Positions 51,355-60,928 are shown, counted from the stretch's first letter. The stretch is 64,000 bases of DNA from Akkermansiaceae bacterium (GCA_026461385.1 JAPJNB010000045.1:1-64000); one strand, 5' to 3'. Made by a program: numbers and translations. The notes: generated by a model from the sequence alone, not told the origin.

Positions 51355-53034
51355 GTGTTTTCCAACGAAGATTATCTTGCCGAATTGCTTGCCGAAGCCG
51401 GAATGGTGAGTGCTGATGAAATCAATCAAGCGCGGAACGCTCAGTCAGGGGGGGAGACGATCGTTTCCTACCTGCTCGCCAACACGGCTCTCACCCAAGA
51501 TGAGATAGCGCACACCCTTGCCGTAAACGCGGGCATTCCTTTCATTCGCCTTTCTGATGTGGTGTTTGACCCTCGGATCACGGAGGCCATTTCCGAGGAG
51601 GTGGCCAGACGCTATCGGGTGATCCCCGTTCAAGATGAGGGATCGAGTCTAATGATCGCTCTGTCTGACCCGCTCGATTTCGAGTCGCTCGACACCTTGC
51701 CACACGTGATCGGGCGCGAACTGAATTTGGTTTGCGTCACGCACCAAGAAATCAACGACCACCTCCGGCAGTTTTATGCTTCAAATGAGGCGGCAGCTTC
51801 CTCGCAGGCGACGGAGTTTTCAGTCTCGGGTGGAGACGACGAAGCCGGCCCCGCCAGCGGTGACGCGCCGATCATCAGGCTGGTCATGCAGTTGCTGACC
51901 GAGGCATTTCGCCTTCGCGCATCCGACATTCACATCGAGCCGCTCGAGACTTCCGTCCGCATCCGGTATCGCATGGATGGCAAACTCGTCCACGTCGACA
52001 CTCACCCGAAGAAGCTTCTTCCCGCGATCATCGCTCGGTTGAAGGTCATGAGCGGCAGCATGTCGATCGCAGAAAAACGCTTGCCACAGGACGGACGAAT
52101 CCAGCTGAAAATGGGCGACAAGGAGGTCGATCTCCGGGTTTCCTCGGTGCCTTCGAATCACGGCGAGTCAGTCGTCATGCGGATCTTGGACAAGACGGCA
52201 CTGCTCTTGGGTCTTCCCGAGCTCGGGTTCTTCTCAGATGACCAGGCGGTATTCAACCAACTTCTCGGCCTTCCCGACGGTATCTTGCTGGTCACCGGAC
52301 CGACTGGATCTGGAAAAACGACGACGCTCTACGCCTGCCTTAACGTCATCAACAAGCCGGACAAAAAAATCATCACGGTGGAAGACCCGGTCGAGTATGA
52401 ACTCCCCGGCATCAACCAGGTGATGGTCAAGACGGACATCGGCATGACCTTCGCCGCCGCTCTCCGAGCGATGCTCCGCCAAGCACCGAACATCATCATG
52501 ATCGGGGAAATCCGGGATGCGGAAACCGCGAATATCGCGATCAACGCCTCGCTCACGGGTCACTTGGTTTTCTCCACCCTCCACACGAATGACGCGCCTT
52601 CCGCCGTTGCGCGTTTGGCGGACATCGGGGTGAAGCCGTTCCTCATCGCTTCGGCAGTTCGTGCGGTGCTTGCCCAGCGCCTGGTGCGGAAACTTTGCCC
52701 GATTTGCAAAGGCCCTGCGGAATTGACCGAGAAGGAAATGCGCGCACTTTCCCTCGACGCCTCAAGGATGACGGACGCCACGATCTTTGGCCCAGTCGGC
52801 TGCGAAAAATGCCGTGGCGGTGGTTTCAAAGGCCGGATGGGGATTTTCGAGACGTTCATCATCGACGATGAAGTGCGCAGCATGATCAACACCGGGCTAC
52901 CATCGACTCAACTTCGTCGTCGCGCCCGTGAGCTTGGAATGCGCACGCTCCGCGAAGATGGCATTCGCAAGGTGCTCTCTGGCCTCACCTCCGGCGGCGA
53001 GGTGGTCCACGCCACCATGTCCGACGCCGACTGA
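51355..53034 (+). CDS. Type IV pilus assembly / type II secretion ATPase, PilB/GspE-like, copy 1
   Basis: A GTG starts this 559-residue ATPase. The GspE N-terminal domain (about 5-150) is followed by the motor domain with ASDIHIEP, Walker A TGPTGSGKTTT near residue 315, Asp box EDPVEYELPGI, Walker B IIMIGEIRDAET, His box GHLVFSTLHTNDAP, and a tetracysteine zinc site (CPICKG near 447, CEKCRGGG near 482). That is the extension-motor layout (PilB/GspE), not PilT, which lacks the N-terminal domain and zinc site. It powers pilus or pseudopilus assembly from the cytoplasmic face. A second homologue follows 47 bp later. Confidence 0.92.
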   Translation: MFSNEDYLAELLAEAGMVSADEINQARNAQSGGETIVSYLLANTALTQDEIAHTLAVNAGIPFIRLSDVVFDPRITEAISEEVARRYRVIPVQDEGSSLMIALSDPLDFESLDTLPHVIGRELNLVCVTHQEINDHLRQFYASNEAAASSQATEFSVSGGDDEAGPASGDAPIIRLVMQLLTEAFRLRASDIHIEPLETSVRIRYRMDGKLVHVDTHPKKLLPAIIARLKVMSGSMSIAEKRLPQDGRIQLKMGDKEVDLRVSSVPSNHGESVVMRILDKTALLLGLPELGFFSDDQAVFNQLLGLPDGILLVTGPTGSGKTTTLYACLNVINKPDKKIITVEDPVEYELPGINQVMVKTDIGMTFAAALRAMLRQAPNIIMIGEIRDAETANIAINASLTGHLVFSTLHTNDAPSAVARLADIGVKPFLIASAVRAVLAQRLVRKLCPICKGPAELTEKEMRALSLDASRMTDATIFGPVGCEKCRGGGFKGRMGIFETFIIDDEVRSMINTGLPSTQLRRRARELGMRTLREDGIRKVLSGLTSGGEVVHATMSDAD

Positions 53035-53081
53035 TGACTTTCTTAAATTGATTTTCCAAAAACCTTCCGCTTCCCAGTCCC

Positions 53082-54752
53082 ATGGACAACCAACAGATCA
53101 TTGAACTTTTCCAGTCACGCGGCCTCATCGACCGTGCGCTCGCCCAAGATATTCTCGCGGAGGTCACTCAAAGCGGTAAGGAAATCGCGGAAATTCTCGC
53201 GGACTTCCAAGTCATCCAAAACCGAGATGACATCTGGCCAGTCGTGGCTTCCGAGCTCGGTACTTCGATGGTGGATCTTCGTGACTGGACGCCGCCTGAG
53301 GCGCTGCTCGCGCTCGTCCCTGCTGGAACCGCTCGCTTGCACGGCGCACTCCCAGTGAGCTTTGACGAAACGGGGCTTTACGTCGCACTGGTTGACCCGC
53401 TCAACCCGCAGACACCGGAAGATCTGCGCTTCGCCTTGGGCCGGGAAATCAACGTAGTGGTCGCTCCAGATTACCTAGTGGAAGCGAAGATCAACGAATG
53501 CTACGGCGGCGAGGGCAAGGCGATGGACGATATCCTGAGCCAGCTCGAGGTCAGTGCCGATAACATGAACGCAGCGGATCTTGAGTCCGAGGCGAATTCT
53601 GCGCCGATCATCCGCTACGTCGATCTGGTCCTCTATCAGGCGATCAAAGAAAAGGCCTCCGACATCCACTTCGAGCCATTCGAGAAGGACTTCAAGATCC
53701 GCTACCGGGTCGATGGCGCGCTTTATGAAATGGCCCCACCGCCGATCCACCTTGCCGGCCCGATCATTTCTCGCGTGAAGGTGATGTCGAACATGAACAT
53801 CGCCGAACGCCGTGTCCCACAGGACGGGCGGATCGTGAAGCAAGTCGGCGATAAACAGGTCGACATGCGGGTTTCGTCGCTTCCCACTCACCACGGCGAA
53901 TCAATCGTGTTGCGGGTGCTCGACCGCTCTTCGGTGAACCTCTCACTCGAAAATCTCGGTCTAACCGATCACATCTACAACTACATCACCGAGACCATCG
54001 AGAAGCCAAACGGCATCTTTATCGTCACCGGGCCGACGGGTGCTGGAAAAACCACGACACTCTACGCCGCGCTTCGTCGGATTAACACGATCGACGCCAA
54101 GCTGCTGACCGCGGAAGACCCCGTCGAGTATGACATCGATGGAATCGTTCAGATCCCGATCAATGAAGCGATTGGGCTGGATTTCCCTCGCGTGCTGCGG
54201 GCATTCCTCCGCCAAGACCCTGACCGGATCATGATTGGAGAAATGCGGGACAAGGAGACCGCAACGATCGGGATCCAGGCTGCGTTAACTGGGCACTTGG
54301 TGCTTTCAACGCTTCACACCAATGACGCGCCTGGCGCGGTGACCCGTCTAGTTGACATGGGGTGCGAGCCCTTCCTTGTTTCCGCTTCGTTGGAAGGAAT
54401 TCTCGCTCAGCGCTTGGTGCGTACGATTTGCAAAGAATGCAAATCCCCATACGAGCCGAATGAGTCGATCCTCAACCAGCTCGGCGTTTCCGCACACGAG
54501 CTTGGCGACAAGCAGTTCTTCACGGGCGCCGGCTGCGAGGTCTGCGGTCAAACGGGCTACCGCGGACGCCGTGGCTTGTACGAACTCCTCAATGTCACCG
54601 ACCCAATCCGTGAACTCATCACTTCGCGCGCACCTTCAGTCGTATTGAAGCAGAAAGCCGTCGAACTCGGCATGAACACCCTTCGCGAAGATGGTCTGCG
54701 GAATATCTACCTCGGCACGACTACCATCGAAGAAGTGCTGAAATACACTTAA
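53082..54752 (+). CDS. Type IV pilus assembly / type II secretion ATPase, PilB/GspE-like, copy 2
   Basis: This 556-residue paralogue of the preceding gene has the same domains: a GspE N-terminal domain, ASDIHFEPFEKDFKIRYRVDG, Walker A TGPTGAGKTTT near 316, EDPVEYDIDGI, RIMIGEMRDKET, GHLVLSTLHTNDAP and zinc Cys pairs (CKECKSP near 449, CEVCGQTG near 485). The two differ through much of the N-terminal half, so they are not a recent duplication. The pair may act as a hetero-oligomeric motor or serve two machines. It is followed by pilC 73 bp downstream. Confidence 0.92.
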   Translation: MDNQQIIELFQSRGLIDRALAQDILAEVTQSGKEIAEILADFQVIQNRDDIWPVVASELGTSMVDLRDWTPPEALLALVPAGTARLHGALPVSFDETGLYVALVDPLNPQTPEDLRFALGREINVVVAPDYLVEAKINECYGGEGKAMDDILSQLEVSADNMNAADLESEANSAPIIRYVDLVLYQAIKEKASDIHFEPFEKDFKIRYRVDGALYEMAPPPIHLAGPIISRVKVMSNMNIAERRVPQDGRIVKQVGDKQVDMRVSSLPTHHGESIVLRVLDRSSVNLSLENLGLTDHIYNYITETIEKPNGIFIVTGPTGAGKTTTLYAALRRINTIDAKLLTAEDPVEYDIDGIVQIPINEAIGLDFPRVLRAFLRQDPDRIMIGEMRDKETATIGIQAALTGHLVLSTLHTNDAPGAVTRLVDMGCEPFLVSASLEGILAQRLVRTICKECKSPYEPNESILNQLGVSAHELGDKQFFTGAGCEVCGQTGYRGRRGLYELLNVTDPIRELITSRAPSVVLKQKAVELGMNTLREDGLRNIYLGTTTIEEVLKYT

Positions 54753-54825
54753 AATTTGTTGCTTGAATTCGCCCTCGTTTCCTTCCTTTACAGACCGCTC
54801 ATAGACACTAAAAAGATCCAATCCC

Positions 54826-56109
54826 ATGGCCAACTTCCAATACTCCGCACTCGATCCCAAAGGCGAACAGACCACCGGTGTTCTCGCCGCTGCCACTGAA
54901 GCCGATGCCATCCAGCAGCTCCGCGCCAAGGGGCTTTACCCGACCCAAATCCACGAGGAAGGCAAGGCGAAGGGCAAGGCAAAGGCCGCTCCAGCCAAAG
55001 CCAAAGGCAAGCCAAAGGCAAAATCGACCGCCAAGGGCCAAGTCGGCGGCCGGGTAAAACCGAAGAACCTCATGATTTTCACGCGTCAGTTGGCAACCCT
55101 GATCGATTCAGGCCTGCCACTGCTTCGCAGCCTCACGGTGCTTGAGAAACAGGAGCCCAACCCCGTCCTCAAGGCAACCGTCAGCGCACTCGCGGAAAAC
55201 GTGCAGGGCGGATCCACTTTCTCGGAATCCCTCGCGCAACACCCGAAGATCTTCAACAAGCTCTACGTGAACATGGTCAAGGCCGGGGAACTCGGCGGTG
55301 TTCTTGAAATCGTACTCAACCGTCTCGCCGAATATCAGGAAAAGGCCCAAAAGCTGAAGAACAAGATTGTCTCGGCGATGGTCTATCCCGTGATCGTGAT
55401 GTTCATCGCGGTGGGCATTCTGGTTTTCCTCATGGTTTTCATCGTGCCGAAGTTCAAGGAGATGTTCGCCAGCACGGACTCGGAACTTCCGTTGATTTCA
55501 AAAATCGTTTTCGGAATGTCGGAATTCTTCCTCGCGCGTCCGCTGTTCATTCCGAACGTGGTCTTCGTGTTCATCATCATAGGCATTGCGGTGGTTCTCT
55601 TCAATCTTTGGGGCCGCACGGGTGGTGGCCGCACGATCATCGATACCCTCAAGCTGAAAATGCCGGTATTGGGTGACATCCAACGCAAAAGCACAGTCTC
55701 ACGCTTCTCACGGACCCTCGGGACCTTGGTGACCTCCGGTGTACCCATCCTCCAAGCGCTTAACATCACCCGCGACACCGCAGGAAATGTGGTGATCTCC
55801 CATGCCATCGAAAAAGTCCACGAGGCGGTCAAGGAAGGTGAAACGATCGTGACACCACTCCAAGCTTCCGGCGTTTTCCCGAACATGGTGATCTCGATGG
55901 TCGATGTCGGTGAGGAAACGGGACAACTTCCCGAGATGCTCCTCAAAGTGGCTGACGTTTACGACGACGAAGTCGATAGCGCCGTCACCGCGCTCACCTC
56001 GATCCTTGAGCCGATCATGATTGTGGTGTTGGCGCTCGTGGTTGGCGCGGTTGTGTTTGCACTCTTCCTGCCATTGATTAAGATGATCTCGACGATGGGC
56101 AATCAGTAA
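54826..56109 (+). CDS. Inner-membrane platform protein PilC/GspF
   Basis: The 427-residue protein has two GspF domains, each a helical cytoplasmic bundle (FTRQLATLIDSGLPLLRSL; FSRTLGTLVTSGVPILQAL), separated by membrane helices (VYPVIVMFIAVGILVFLMVFIVP; IPNVVFVFIIIGIAVVLF) and a final helix (IMIVVLALVVGAVVFALFLPL). Before the first domain lies a Lys/Ala-rich low-complexity stretch (about 45-68: KGKAKAAPAKAKGKPKAK), unusual for the family. PilC couples the ATPase to the growing pilus. Together with the two ATPases and the pseudopilin it forms a compact operon. Confidence 0.93.
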   Translation: MANFQYSALDPKGEQTTGVLAAATEADAIQQLRAKGLYPTQIHEEGKAKGKAKAAPAKAKGKPKAKSTAKGQVGGRVKPKNLMIFTRQLATLIDSGLPLLRSLTVLEKQEPNPVLKATVSALAENVQGGSTFSESLAQHPKIFNKLYVNMVKAGELGGVLEIVLNRLAEYQEKAQKLKNKIVSAMVYPVIVMFIAVGILVFLMVFIVPKFKEMFASTDSELPLISKIVFGMSEFFLARPLFIPNVVFVFIIIGIAVVLFNLWGRTGGGRTIIDTLKLKMPVLGDIQRKSTVSRFSRTLGTLVTSGVPILQALNITRDTAGNVVISHAIEKVHEAVKEGETIVTPLQASGVFPNMVISMVDVGEETGQLPEMLLKVADVYDDEVDSAVTALTSILEPIMIVVLALVVGAVVFALFLPLIKMISTMGNQ

Positions 56110-56151
56110 TTCGACGGATCGCCCCAAACCCAGACTCCACATCCGAATCTC

Positions 56152-56745
56152 ATGAAAACCACTCGGCGCAACGGCAAGGCAGCCTTCACTCTGATCGAGT
56201 TGATGGCGGTCATCACCATCATCGTCATTCTTGCCGGACTTGTCGTCGGCGGCATGGGCTTTGTCACCGATCGCCAAGCCAAGGAAAAAGCGCGGGTGCA
56301 AATCGCTCTGCTCTCCAAAGGTCTTGAGGAGTACAAGCTGGACATGGGAGCTTACCCGGCAACTGCGAATTCGCCTTTGGGAGCTACCAATTCGGCGGAG
56401 TTTCTCTACAAGCCGCTTTTCAAGGAGGGTTACGACTACACCAATCCAGCTTCACCACCTGCAAACTGGACCAAAGCGACCAAAATTTACGTCGCGGAAT
56501 TGAATCCAGTCACGACCAAGCAAGGCTGGGTCACGACGGCCACAGGCACGCCGCCGGTTTCCACTACTGTGCTTGATCCATGGGGCAAAGAATATTGCTA
56601 TCGCTCTGCGGTTACCTCAGCCGGCGCAGCCAATGTCGACACCCAGAACCCAGACTTTGATCTTTGGTCGATGGGTAAGGATGGAAAAACGAAGCCTGGA
56701 ACGCCTTCGGATTCCACCAACCGCGACGACATCAAAAATTTCTGA
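56152..56745 (+). CDS. Type II secretion/type IV pilus pseudopilin, GspG-like
   Basis: The 197-residue protein has a prepilin signal: basic leader MKTTRRNGKAA, cleavage before FTLIELMAVITIIVILAGLVVGGM (FTLIEL with Glu5), followed by the amphipathic helix and LEEYKLDMGAYPAT, the GspG pattern. The C-terminal half has the polar DLWSMGKDGK segment typical of GspG, which in many members binds calcium. It is probably the major pseudopilin assembled by the PilB/PilC genes just upstream. A prepilin peptidase and secretin are not in the window. Confidence 0.88.
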   Translation: MKTTRRNGKAAFTLIELMAVITIIVILAGLVVGGMGFVTDRQAKEKARVQIALLSKGLEEYKLDMGAYPATANSPLGATNSAEFLYKPLFKEGYDYTNPASPPANWTKATKIYVAELNPVTTKQGWVTTATGTPPVSTTVLDPWGKEYCYRSAVTSAGAANVDTQNPDFDLWSMGKDGKTKPGTPSDSTNRDDIKNF

Positions 56746-56859
56746 TCTGCCTGAGAAGTGCTGCCCACCACGGCGGCCGCTTCTTGATGCAGACGCTCGC
56801 AATTTGGCGCTTGGTGGATTGAGACTTGCACCCGGGCGGTCGCTTCTATTGAATCCCTC

Positions 56860-58314
56860 ATGGCAGAGATTTCTCTAGGACTTTCATTTGACGATGTGCT
56901 TCTCGTTCCGGCTTTCAGCTCGGTTTTGCCGGGAGATGCCGATCTTTCCACGCAAGTCACCTCAGGCATTTCCTTGTTCTTGCCCGTGGTTTCTGCCGCG
57001 ATGGACACGGTTTCCGAACATGATCTAGCGATCGCACTGGCCCGCGAGGGCGGCATGGGGGTGATCCACCGCGCCTGTCCGATCGATGAACAGGCAGCGA
57101 TGGTCTACCGGGTGAAGCGTTCGGAAAACGCAGTCATTCAAAAGCCCCACACGGTGCGTAAGGAGGACAGCGTCGAGCATGTCCGTGCGATCATGGCCAA
57201 AAATGGCTTTTCAGGATTTCCCGTGATCGATGCCGATGGCCGCCTCGAGGGGATGGTCACCGGACGGGATGTCCGCTATTTGGACCGTTTGGACGCCACC
57301 GTGGGCGATGTGATGACACCGCGCGAGCGATTGATCACCGCGCCGCCTACCACCGGGCTCGAAGAGGCTCGCCGCATTCTCTATCAGAACCGCATCGAGA
57401 AGCTGCCGCTGGTCGATGGAGAAGGTCGCCTCGCTGGCCTCATCACCGGCTCAGACATCGAAAAGCGCATCACCTTCACCAATGCCGCCAAAGACGACAA
57501 CGGACAACTTCGTTGCGGCGCAGCGGTCGGAGTCGGGCCAGATTGCATTGACCGGGGCCGGGTGTTGATCGACGCCGGTGCAGACGCGCTTTTCATCGAC
57601 GCCGCCACGGGCCACACGCGCCACATCATGGATGTGATCAGCAAGCTGCGCGCGCTTTCGGATGTTCCGGTGGTTGCGGGAAATGTGGTCACCGAGCAAG
57701 GCGCGCGCGATCTCGTGACTGCCGGTGCCAGCGCCGTGAAAGTCGGAGTCGGGCCGGGATCGATTTGCACCACACGGGTGATCTCGGGTGTTGGCATGCC
57801 GCAGTTCACCGCCATCCAGAATGTCGCGGGTGTTTGCCGCGAACACGGAGTGAAGGTCATCGCTGACGGCGGGATCCGCTACTCGGGAGATATCGTAAAG
57901 GCGCTCGCCGCCGGTGCGGATCTCGTGATGTTAGGCTCGCTGTTGGCGGGCACGCGCGAGAGCCCCGGCCAAACGGTTCAATCTCAAGGACGCCGGTTCA
58001 AAACCTACCGCGGCATGGGCTCAATCGGCGCGATGCAAAAGGGCGCGAGCGACCGCTATGGCCAGAACAGCTCTGGAAAACTGGTTGCCGAAGGGGTCGA
58101 GGGCCGCGTGCCGTACAAGGGCCCTCTCTCCGATGTGATTTTCCAACTCATGGGCGGCTTGAAGTCCGGCATGGGCTACATCGGCGCATCCACGATCAGC
58201 GAACTCCGCGAGCGCGCCACCTTCGTCCGGGTGACCGCCGGGGGACTGCGGGAAAGCCACGTGCATGACATCGTCATGACCGAAGAGCCGACCAATTATC
58301 AACCGCTCAGTTAA
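56860..58314 (+). CDS. guaB: IMP dehydrogenase
   Basis: GuaB oxidises IMP to XMP, the committed step of guanine nucleotide synthesis. The 484-residue protein shows [18 protein letters not shown], two CBS domains (about 95-205), the catalytic loop [17 protein letters not shown] with the thioimidate Cys near residue 303, and the MGSIGAM and [10 protein letters not shown] segments that follow. Length is standard. guaA follows 44 bp later, so the pair completes IMP-to-GMP conversion. Confidence 0.96.
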   Translation: MAEISLGLSFDDVLLVPAFSSVLPGDADLSTQVTSGISLFLPVVSAAMDTVSEHDLAIALAREGGMGVIHRACPIDEQAAMVYRVKRSENAVIQKPHTVRKEDSVEHVRAIMAKNGFSGFPVIDADGRLEGMVTGRDVRYLDRLDATVGDVMTPRERLITAPPTTGLEEARRILYQNRIEKLPLVDGEGRLAGLITGSDIEKRITFTNAAKDDNGQLRCGAAVGVGPDCIDRGRVLIDAGADALFIDAATGHTRHIMDVISKLRALSDVPVVAGNVVTEQGARDLVTAGASAVKVGVGPGSICTTRVISGVGMPQFTAIQNVAGVCREHGVKVIADGGIRYSGDIVKALAAGADLVMLGSLLAGTRESPGQTVQSQGRRFKTYRGMGSIGAMQKGASDRYGQNSSGKLVAEGVEGRVPYKGPLSDVIFQLMGGLKSGMGYIGASTISELRERATFVRVTAGGLRESHVHDIVMTEEPTNYQPLS

Positions 58315-58358
58315 GCGGAAAGATTCCATTAGATTTTCCAATACGATTATCATTTTTC

Positions 58359-59882
58359 ATGCACGATTCCAATCACGTCGCCGTTCTCGACTTCGGTTCG
58401 CAATACACCCAGCTGATTGTTCGGCGGGTTCGCGAACTTGGGTACTTTGCCAAGCTCTATGCCATCGAGGATTTCCCTAACATCGGAAAACCTGGGGCGA
58501 TCATTCTTTCCGGCGGACCGAAAAGCACCAGCGAAGCAGATGCTCCCGATCTCGATTTCGAGGCGCTCAAGGGCTTCGGTGTTCCGGTGCTCGGGGTGTG
58601 TTATGGGATGCAGTTGCTGAACATCAAGTTTGGCGGCACGGTCGAAGCAAGCGATCGCCGCGAGTATGGTCCCGCCAGTTTGTTCCCCACGGAATGCTCG
58701 GGTCTGTACGAAAGCATTTCAGCGTCATCGCAAGTCTGGATGAGCCACTCGGATACGGTGAAAATCATTCCCGATGGAGCGAGGGTCATCGCCTCTAACC
58801 AACATGGCACACCGGTTTCGCTCCAGTGGAACCAGCACTTTTTCGGGATCCAATATCACCCAGAGGTGACTCACAGCCATCAGGGACTCCAGATCCTCAA
58901 GAATTTCCTCGCGCTCTCGAATGGCCTTCTGCCATTCCGCATCGAGGATTTCAAACGGGAGATCATCGAGGGAATCCGCCAAGAGGTCGCAGGCAAACAA
59001 GTGGTCTGCGGTGTCTCCGGTGGTGTCGATAGCACGGTGCTCGCGGTCCTTCTTCACGAGGCTGGCGCAAATGTCCGGGCGATTTTTGTCGATCACGGAT
59101 TGATGCGCAAGGATGAGGGGATCGAGGTCCGCCGCAATTTTGAACGAATGGGCGTGCCCATTGAAACGGTCGACTGCGCGGAGCGTTTCCTAACGGCCCT
59201 CGAAGGGGTGGACGATCCCGAGAAGAAGCGCGTGATCATTGGGAATCTTTTCATCGATGTGTTCTGGGATTCGGTGGGCGATGCCGAAATGCTTGCCCAG
59301 GGAACGCTCTATCCCGATGTGATCGAGAGTGCCTCCAATGCGAAGTCCAAGGCGTCCAAAATCAAGACCCATCACAACCGGGTGGACCGCATCTTGGAGC
59401 TACAGGCGCAAGGAAAAGTGTTAGAACCGCTGGCCGAGTTGTTCAAGGACGAGGTTCGCGAGCTCGGCACTTCACTGGGGATTCCAGCAGACATCTTGCA
59501 GCGCCATCCCTTTCCGGGCCCGGGCCTTGCGGTGCGCTGCCCAGGCATCATCACGGAAGACCGCCTGCACATCATTCGTGAGTGCGATGCGATCTTCATC
59601 GGCAAGCTCAAGGAGCACGGTTGGTACGACAAAGTCTGGCAGGCATACGCCGGCTTGATTCCCGTGAAAACGGTTGGGGTGAAAGGCGACGAGCGCAGCT
59701 ACGAATGGGCCATCACGCTTCGTGCGGTGGTTTCTGAGGATGCCATGACTGCGGACTGGGTTGAGTTGCCGCCGATCCTCTTGCGCGAGACAAGCCACCG
59801 CATCCTCAACGAGGTGAAGGGCATCAATCGCGTGCTTTACGACATTTCGACCAAGCCACCCGCAAGCATCGAGTGGGAATGA
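58359..59882 (+). CDS. guaA: GMP synthase (glutamine-hydrolysing)
   Basis: GuaA aminates XMP to GMP. The 507-residue protein has an N-terminal class I amidotransferase domain (VLDFGSQYTQLI; GVCYGMQLL with the catalytic Cys near 80; the QYHPEV His), the PP-loop ATP pyrophosphatase motif GVSGGVDSTV near 219, and the C-terminal dimerisation domain ending in YDISTKPPASIEWE. All catalytic residues are present. Confidence 0.97.
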   Translation: MHDSNHVAVLDFGSQYTQLIVRRVRELGYFAKLYAIEDFPNIGKPGAIILSGGPKSTSEADAPDLDFEALKGFGVPVLGVCYGMQLLNIKFGGTVEASDRREYGPASLFPTECSGLYESISASSQVWMSHSDTVKIIPDGARVIASNQHGTPVSLQWNQHFFGIQYHPEVTHSHQGLQILKNFLALSNGLLPFRIEDFKREIIEGIRQEVAGKQVVCGVSGGVDSTVLAVLLHEAGANVRAIFVDHGLMRKDEGIEVRRNFERMGVPIETVDCAERFLTALEGVDDPEKKRVIIGNLFIDVFWDSVGDAEMLAQGTLYPDVIESASNAKSKASKIKTHHNRVDRILELQAQGKVLEPLAELFKDEVRELGTSLGIPADILQRHPFPGPGLAVRCPGIITEDRLHIIRECDAIFIGKLKEHGWYDKVWQAYAGLIPVKTVGVKGDERSYEWAITLRAVVSEDAMTADWVELPPILLRETSHRILNEVKGINRVLYDISTKPPASIEWE

Positions 59883-59899
59883 GCCATTAGGCGAGGACT

Positions 59900-60415
59900 C
59901 TAATACTCCTCCTCTTCATCACCCGGCACAGGGGGAATGATGTCCTCTCGCATCAGCAAGCGGCCGAGATCAAGATCTTCTAACAGGTCACCCGGGGTGT
60001 CGCGCACGATCGCGGCGTATGGCGTGATCCGGTCGAGCTCTGCGATGGCGCAGTGGACCATCGAGGAAATGATGTCGCTGTCGAACTTTTCGCGTTCAAA
60101 CAAATTGGTGATTCGAAAGATAAGGTATTCGCGGTCAAGATCGTATTCGAATCCGCCGAGCGTGAGTTGCTTGTTCGCGCGGGCTAGTAATTCTAACACC
60201 GGCGGCAAGTGCTCTTCGTCGAGCCTGAGCGGCGATTCGGACACGATCACCAGCGCATTGAGCTGCGGGTAGGCTTGGGCGATGAGATCGACCCGCGTGT
60301 GATGCGCATCGAAGCCAGCGCGAAGCACGTCGCGGCCTTCGACGAGTTCGCAGTGCCAGCCGTTTTGGCCGAAGGTTTCTTCGACGGTGAGAATTTGTCG
60401 GGAATGCGGTCGCAT
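59900..60415 (-). CDS. YbjN-domain protein
   Basis: The 171-residue acidic protein has the YbjN layout: an N-terminal strand-helix unit, then LTLGGFEYDLDREYLIFRITNLF, a helix with MVHCAIAELDRITPYA, and an acidic tail (GDEEEEY). YbjN-like proteins resemble type III secretion chaperones in fold and are linked to sensory regulation in enterobacteria; no activity is known. The stop is 18 bp from the guaA end, convergent. One CTGTTAGA word encodes its Leu-Leu-Glu. Confidence 0.6.
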   Translation of the reverse strand: MRPHSRQILTVEETFGQNGWHCELVEGRDVLRAGFDAHHTRVDLIAQAYPQLNALVIVSESPLRLDEEHLPPVLELLARANKQLTLGGFEYDLDREYLIFRITNLFEREKFDSDIISSMVHCAIAELDRITPYAAIVRDTPGDLLEDLDLGRLLMREDIIPPVPGDEEEEY

Positions 60416-60433
60416 GGTGGTTCGCCGTTGTGG

Positions 60434-60904
60434 CTAAGAAGGAGATAGCCGCGCGAGCACGGCCTTGGCAAGCAAGCTCCGCTTGTCCGCACGAATCGGC
60501 TTGAGCGAGAGGTGGATGCCGGACGATTTTTCGGCATTGTGGTGCAGGGTGAGAAGCGTGGCTTTTTCATTGACCTCTGCATGATCGATCTCTTGCCAGA
60601 CGACCAAATTCATCCCCGCACTCGGCCGGAAAAATGGGAAGATCTCGATCCCTAAAGGTGTTAGAATGAGGTAGGCATGCCTCGTGAGATTCATGGCAAT
60701 GCGAACGAAAATGAATGAGATTCCCAAGGGCAACAGGGCCCATGCCGGATGGGGGAGCAGGGGATTGATGTCCCGGTAGGAGGCAGTGGCGAGAAGCGTG
60801 ATGCCGACGGATGCCAGCACGGCTGCGCTGACCCAAAAGCCAACCGCTTGGCCCGAGCGGGTGAACCGTAGCTCTTTCTCAGGCGACTGAATGTTCTTCT
60901 TCAT
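60434..60904 (-). CDS. Hypothetical two-helix membrane protein
   Basis: The 156-residue protein has two hydrophobic helices (VGFWVSAAVLASVGITLLATA and ALLPLGISFIFVRIAM) followed by a soluble beta-rich portion (YLILTPLGIEIFPFF, VVWQEIDHAEV). That order, two helices then a PH-like strand region, resembles small bacterial PH-domain membrane proteins, but I cannot confirm the family. It lies between two other minus-strand genes, 18 and 24 bp apart, likely one transcript. Confidence 0.6.
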   Translation of the reverse strand: MKKNIQSPEKELRFTRSGQAVGFWVSAAVLASVGITLLATASYRDINPLLPHPAWALLPLGISFIFVRIAMNLTRHAYLILTPLGIEIFPFFRPSAGMNLVVWQEIDHAEVNEKATLLTLHHNAEKSSGIHLSLKPIRADKRSLLAKAVLARLSPS

Positions 60905-60928
60905 GCGTGAGGAGCGGGGCCGGTGCGT

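Larger units (their letters stand above)
262..59986. repeat. Dispersed over-represented octamer TCTAACAG / CTGTTAGA
   Basis: By eye I count 20 exact copies. As TCTAACAG: 262, 8437, 9615, 10281, 13438, 14506, 26134, 31171, 37677, 38133, 42707, 46161, 59979. As CTGTTAGA: 6049, 9111, 18373, 23031, 24159, 38369, 46264. At an assumed 57% GC with independent bases, one or two copies are expected in 64 kb on both strands. Many near-copies exist (TCTAACAT, TCTAACGG, TTGTTAGA, CTGTTAGG, CCTAACAG). In genes it is read mainly as CTA ACA or CTG TTA GA, using rare Leu codons. None falls between 46.3 and 59.9 kb. The span given is only the outer limit of the copies. Confidence 0.65.
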
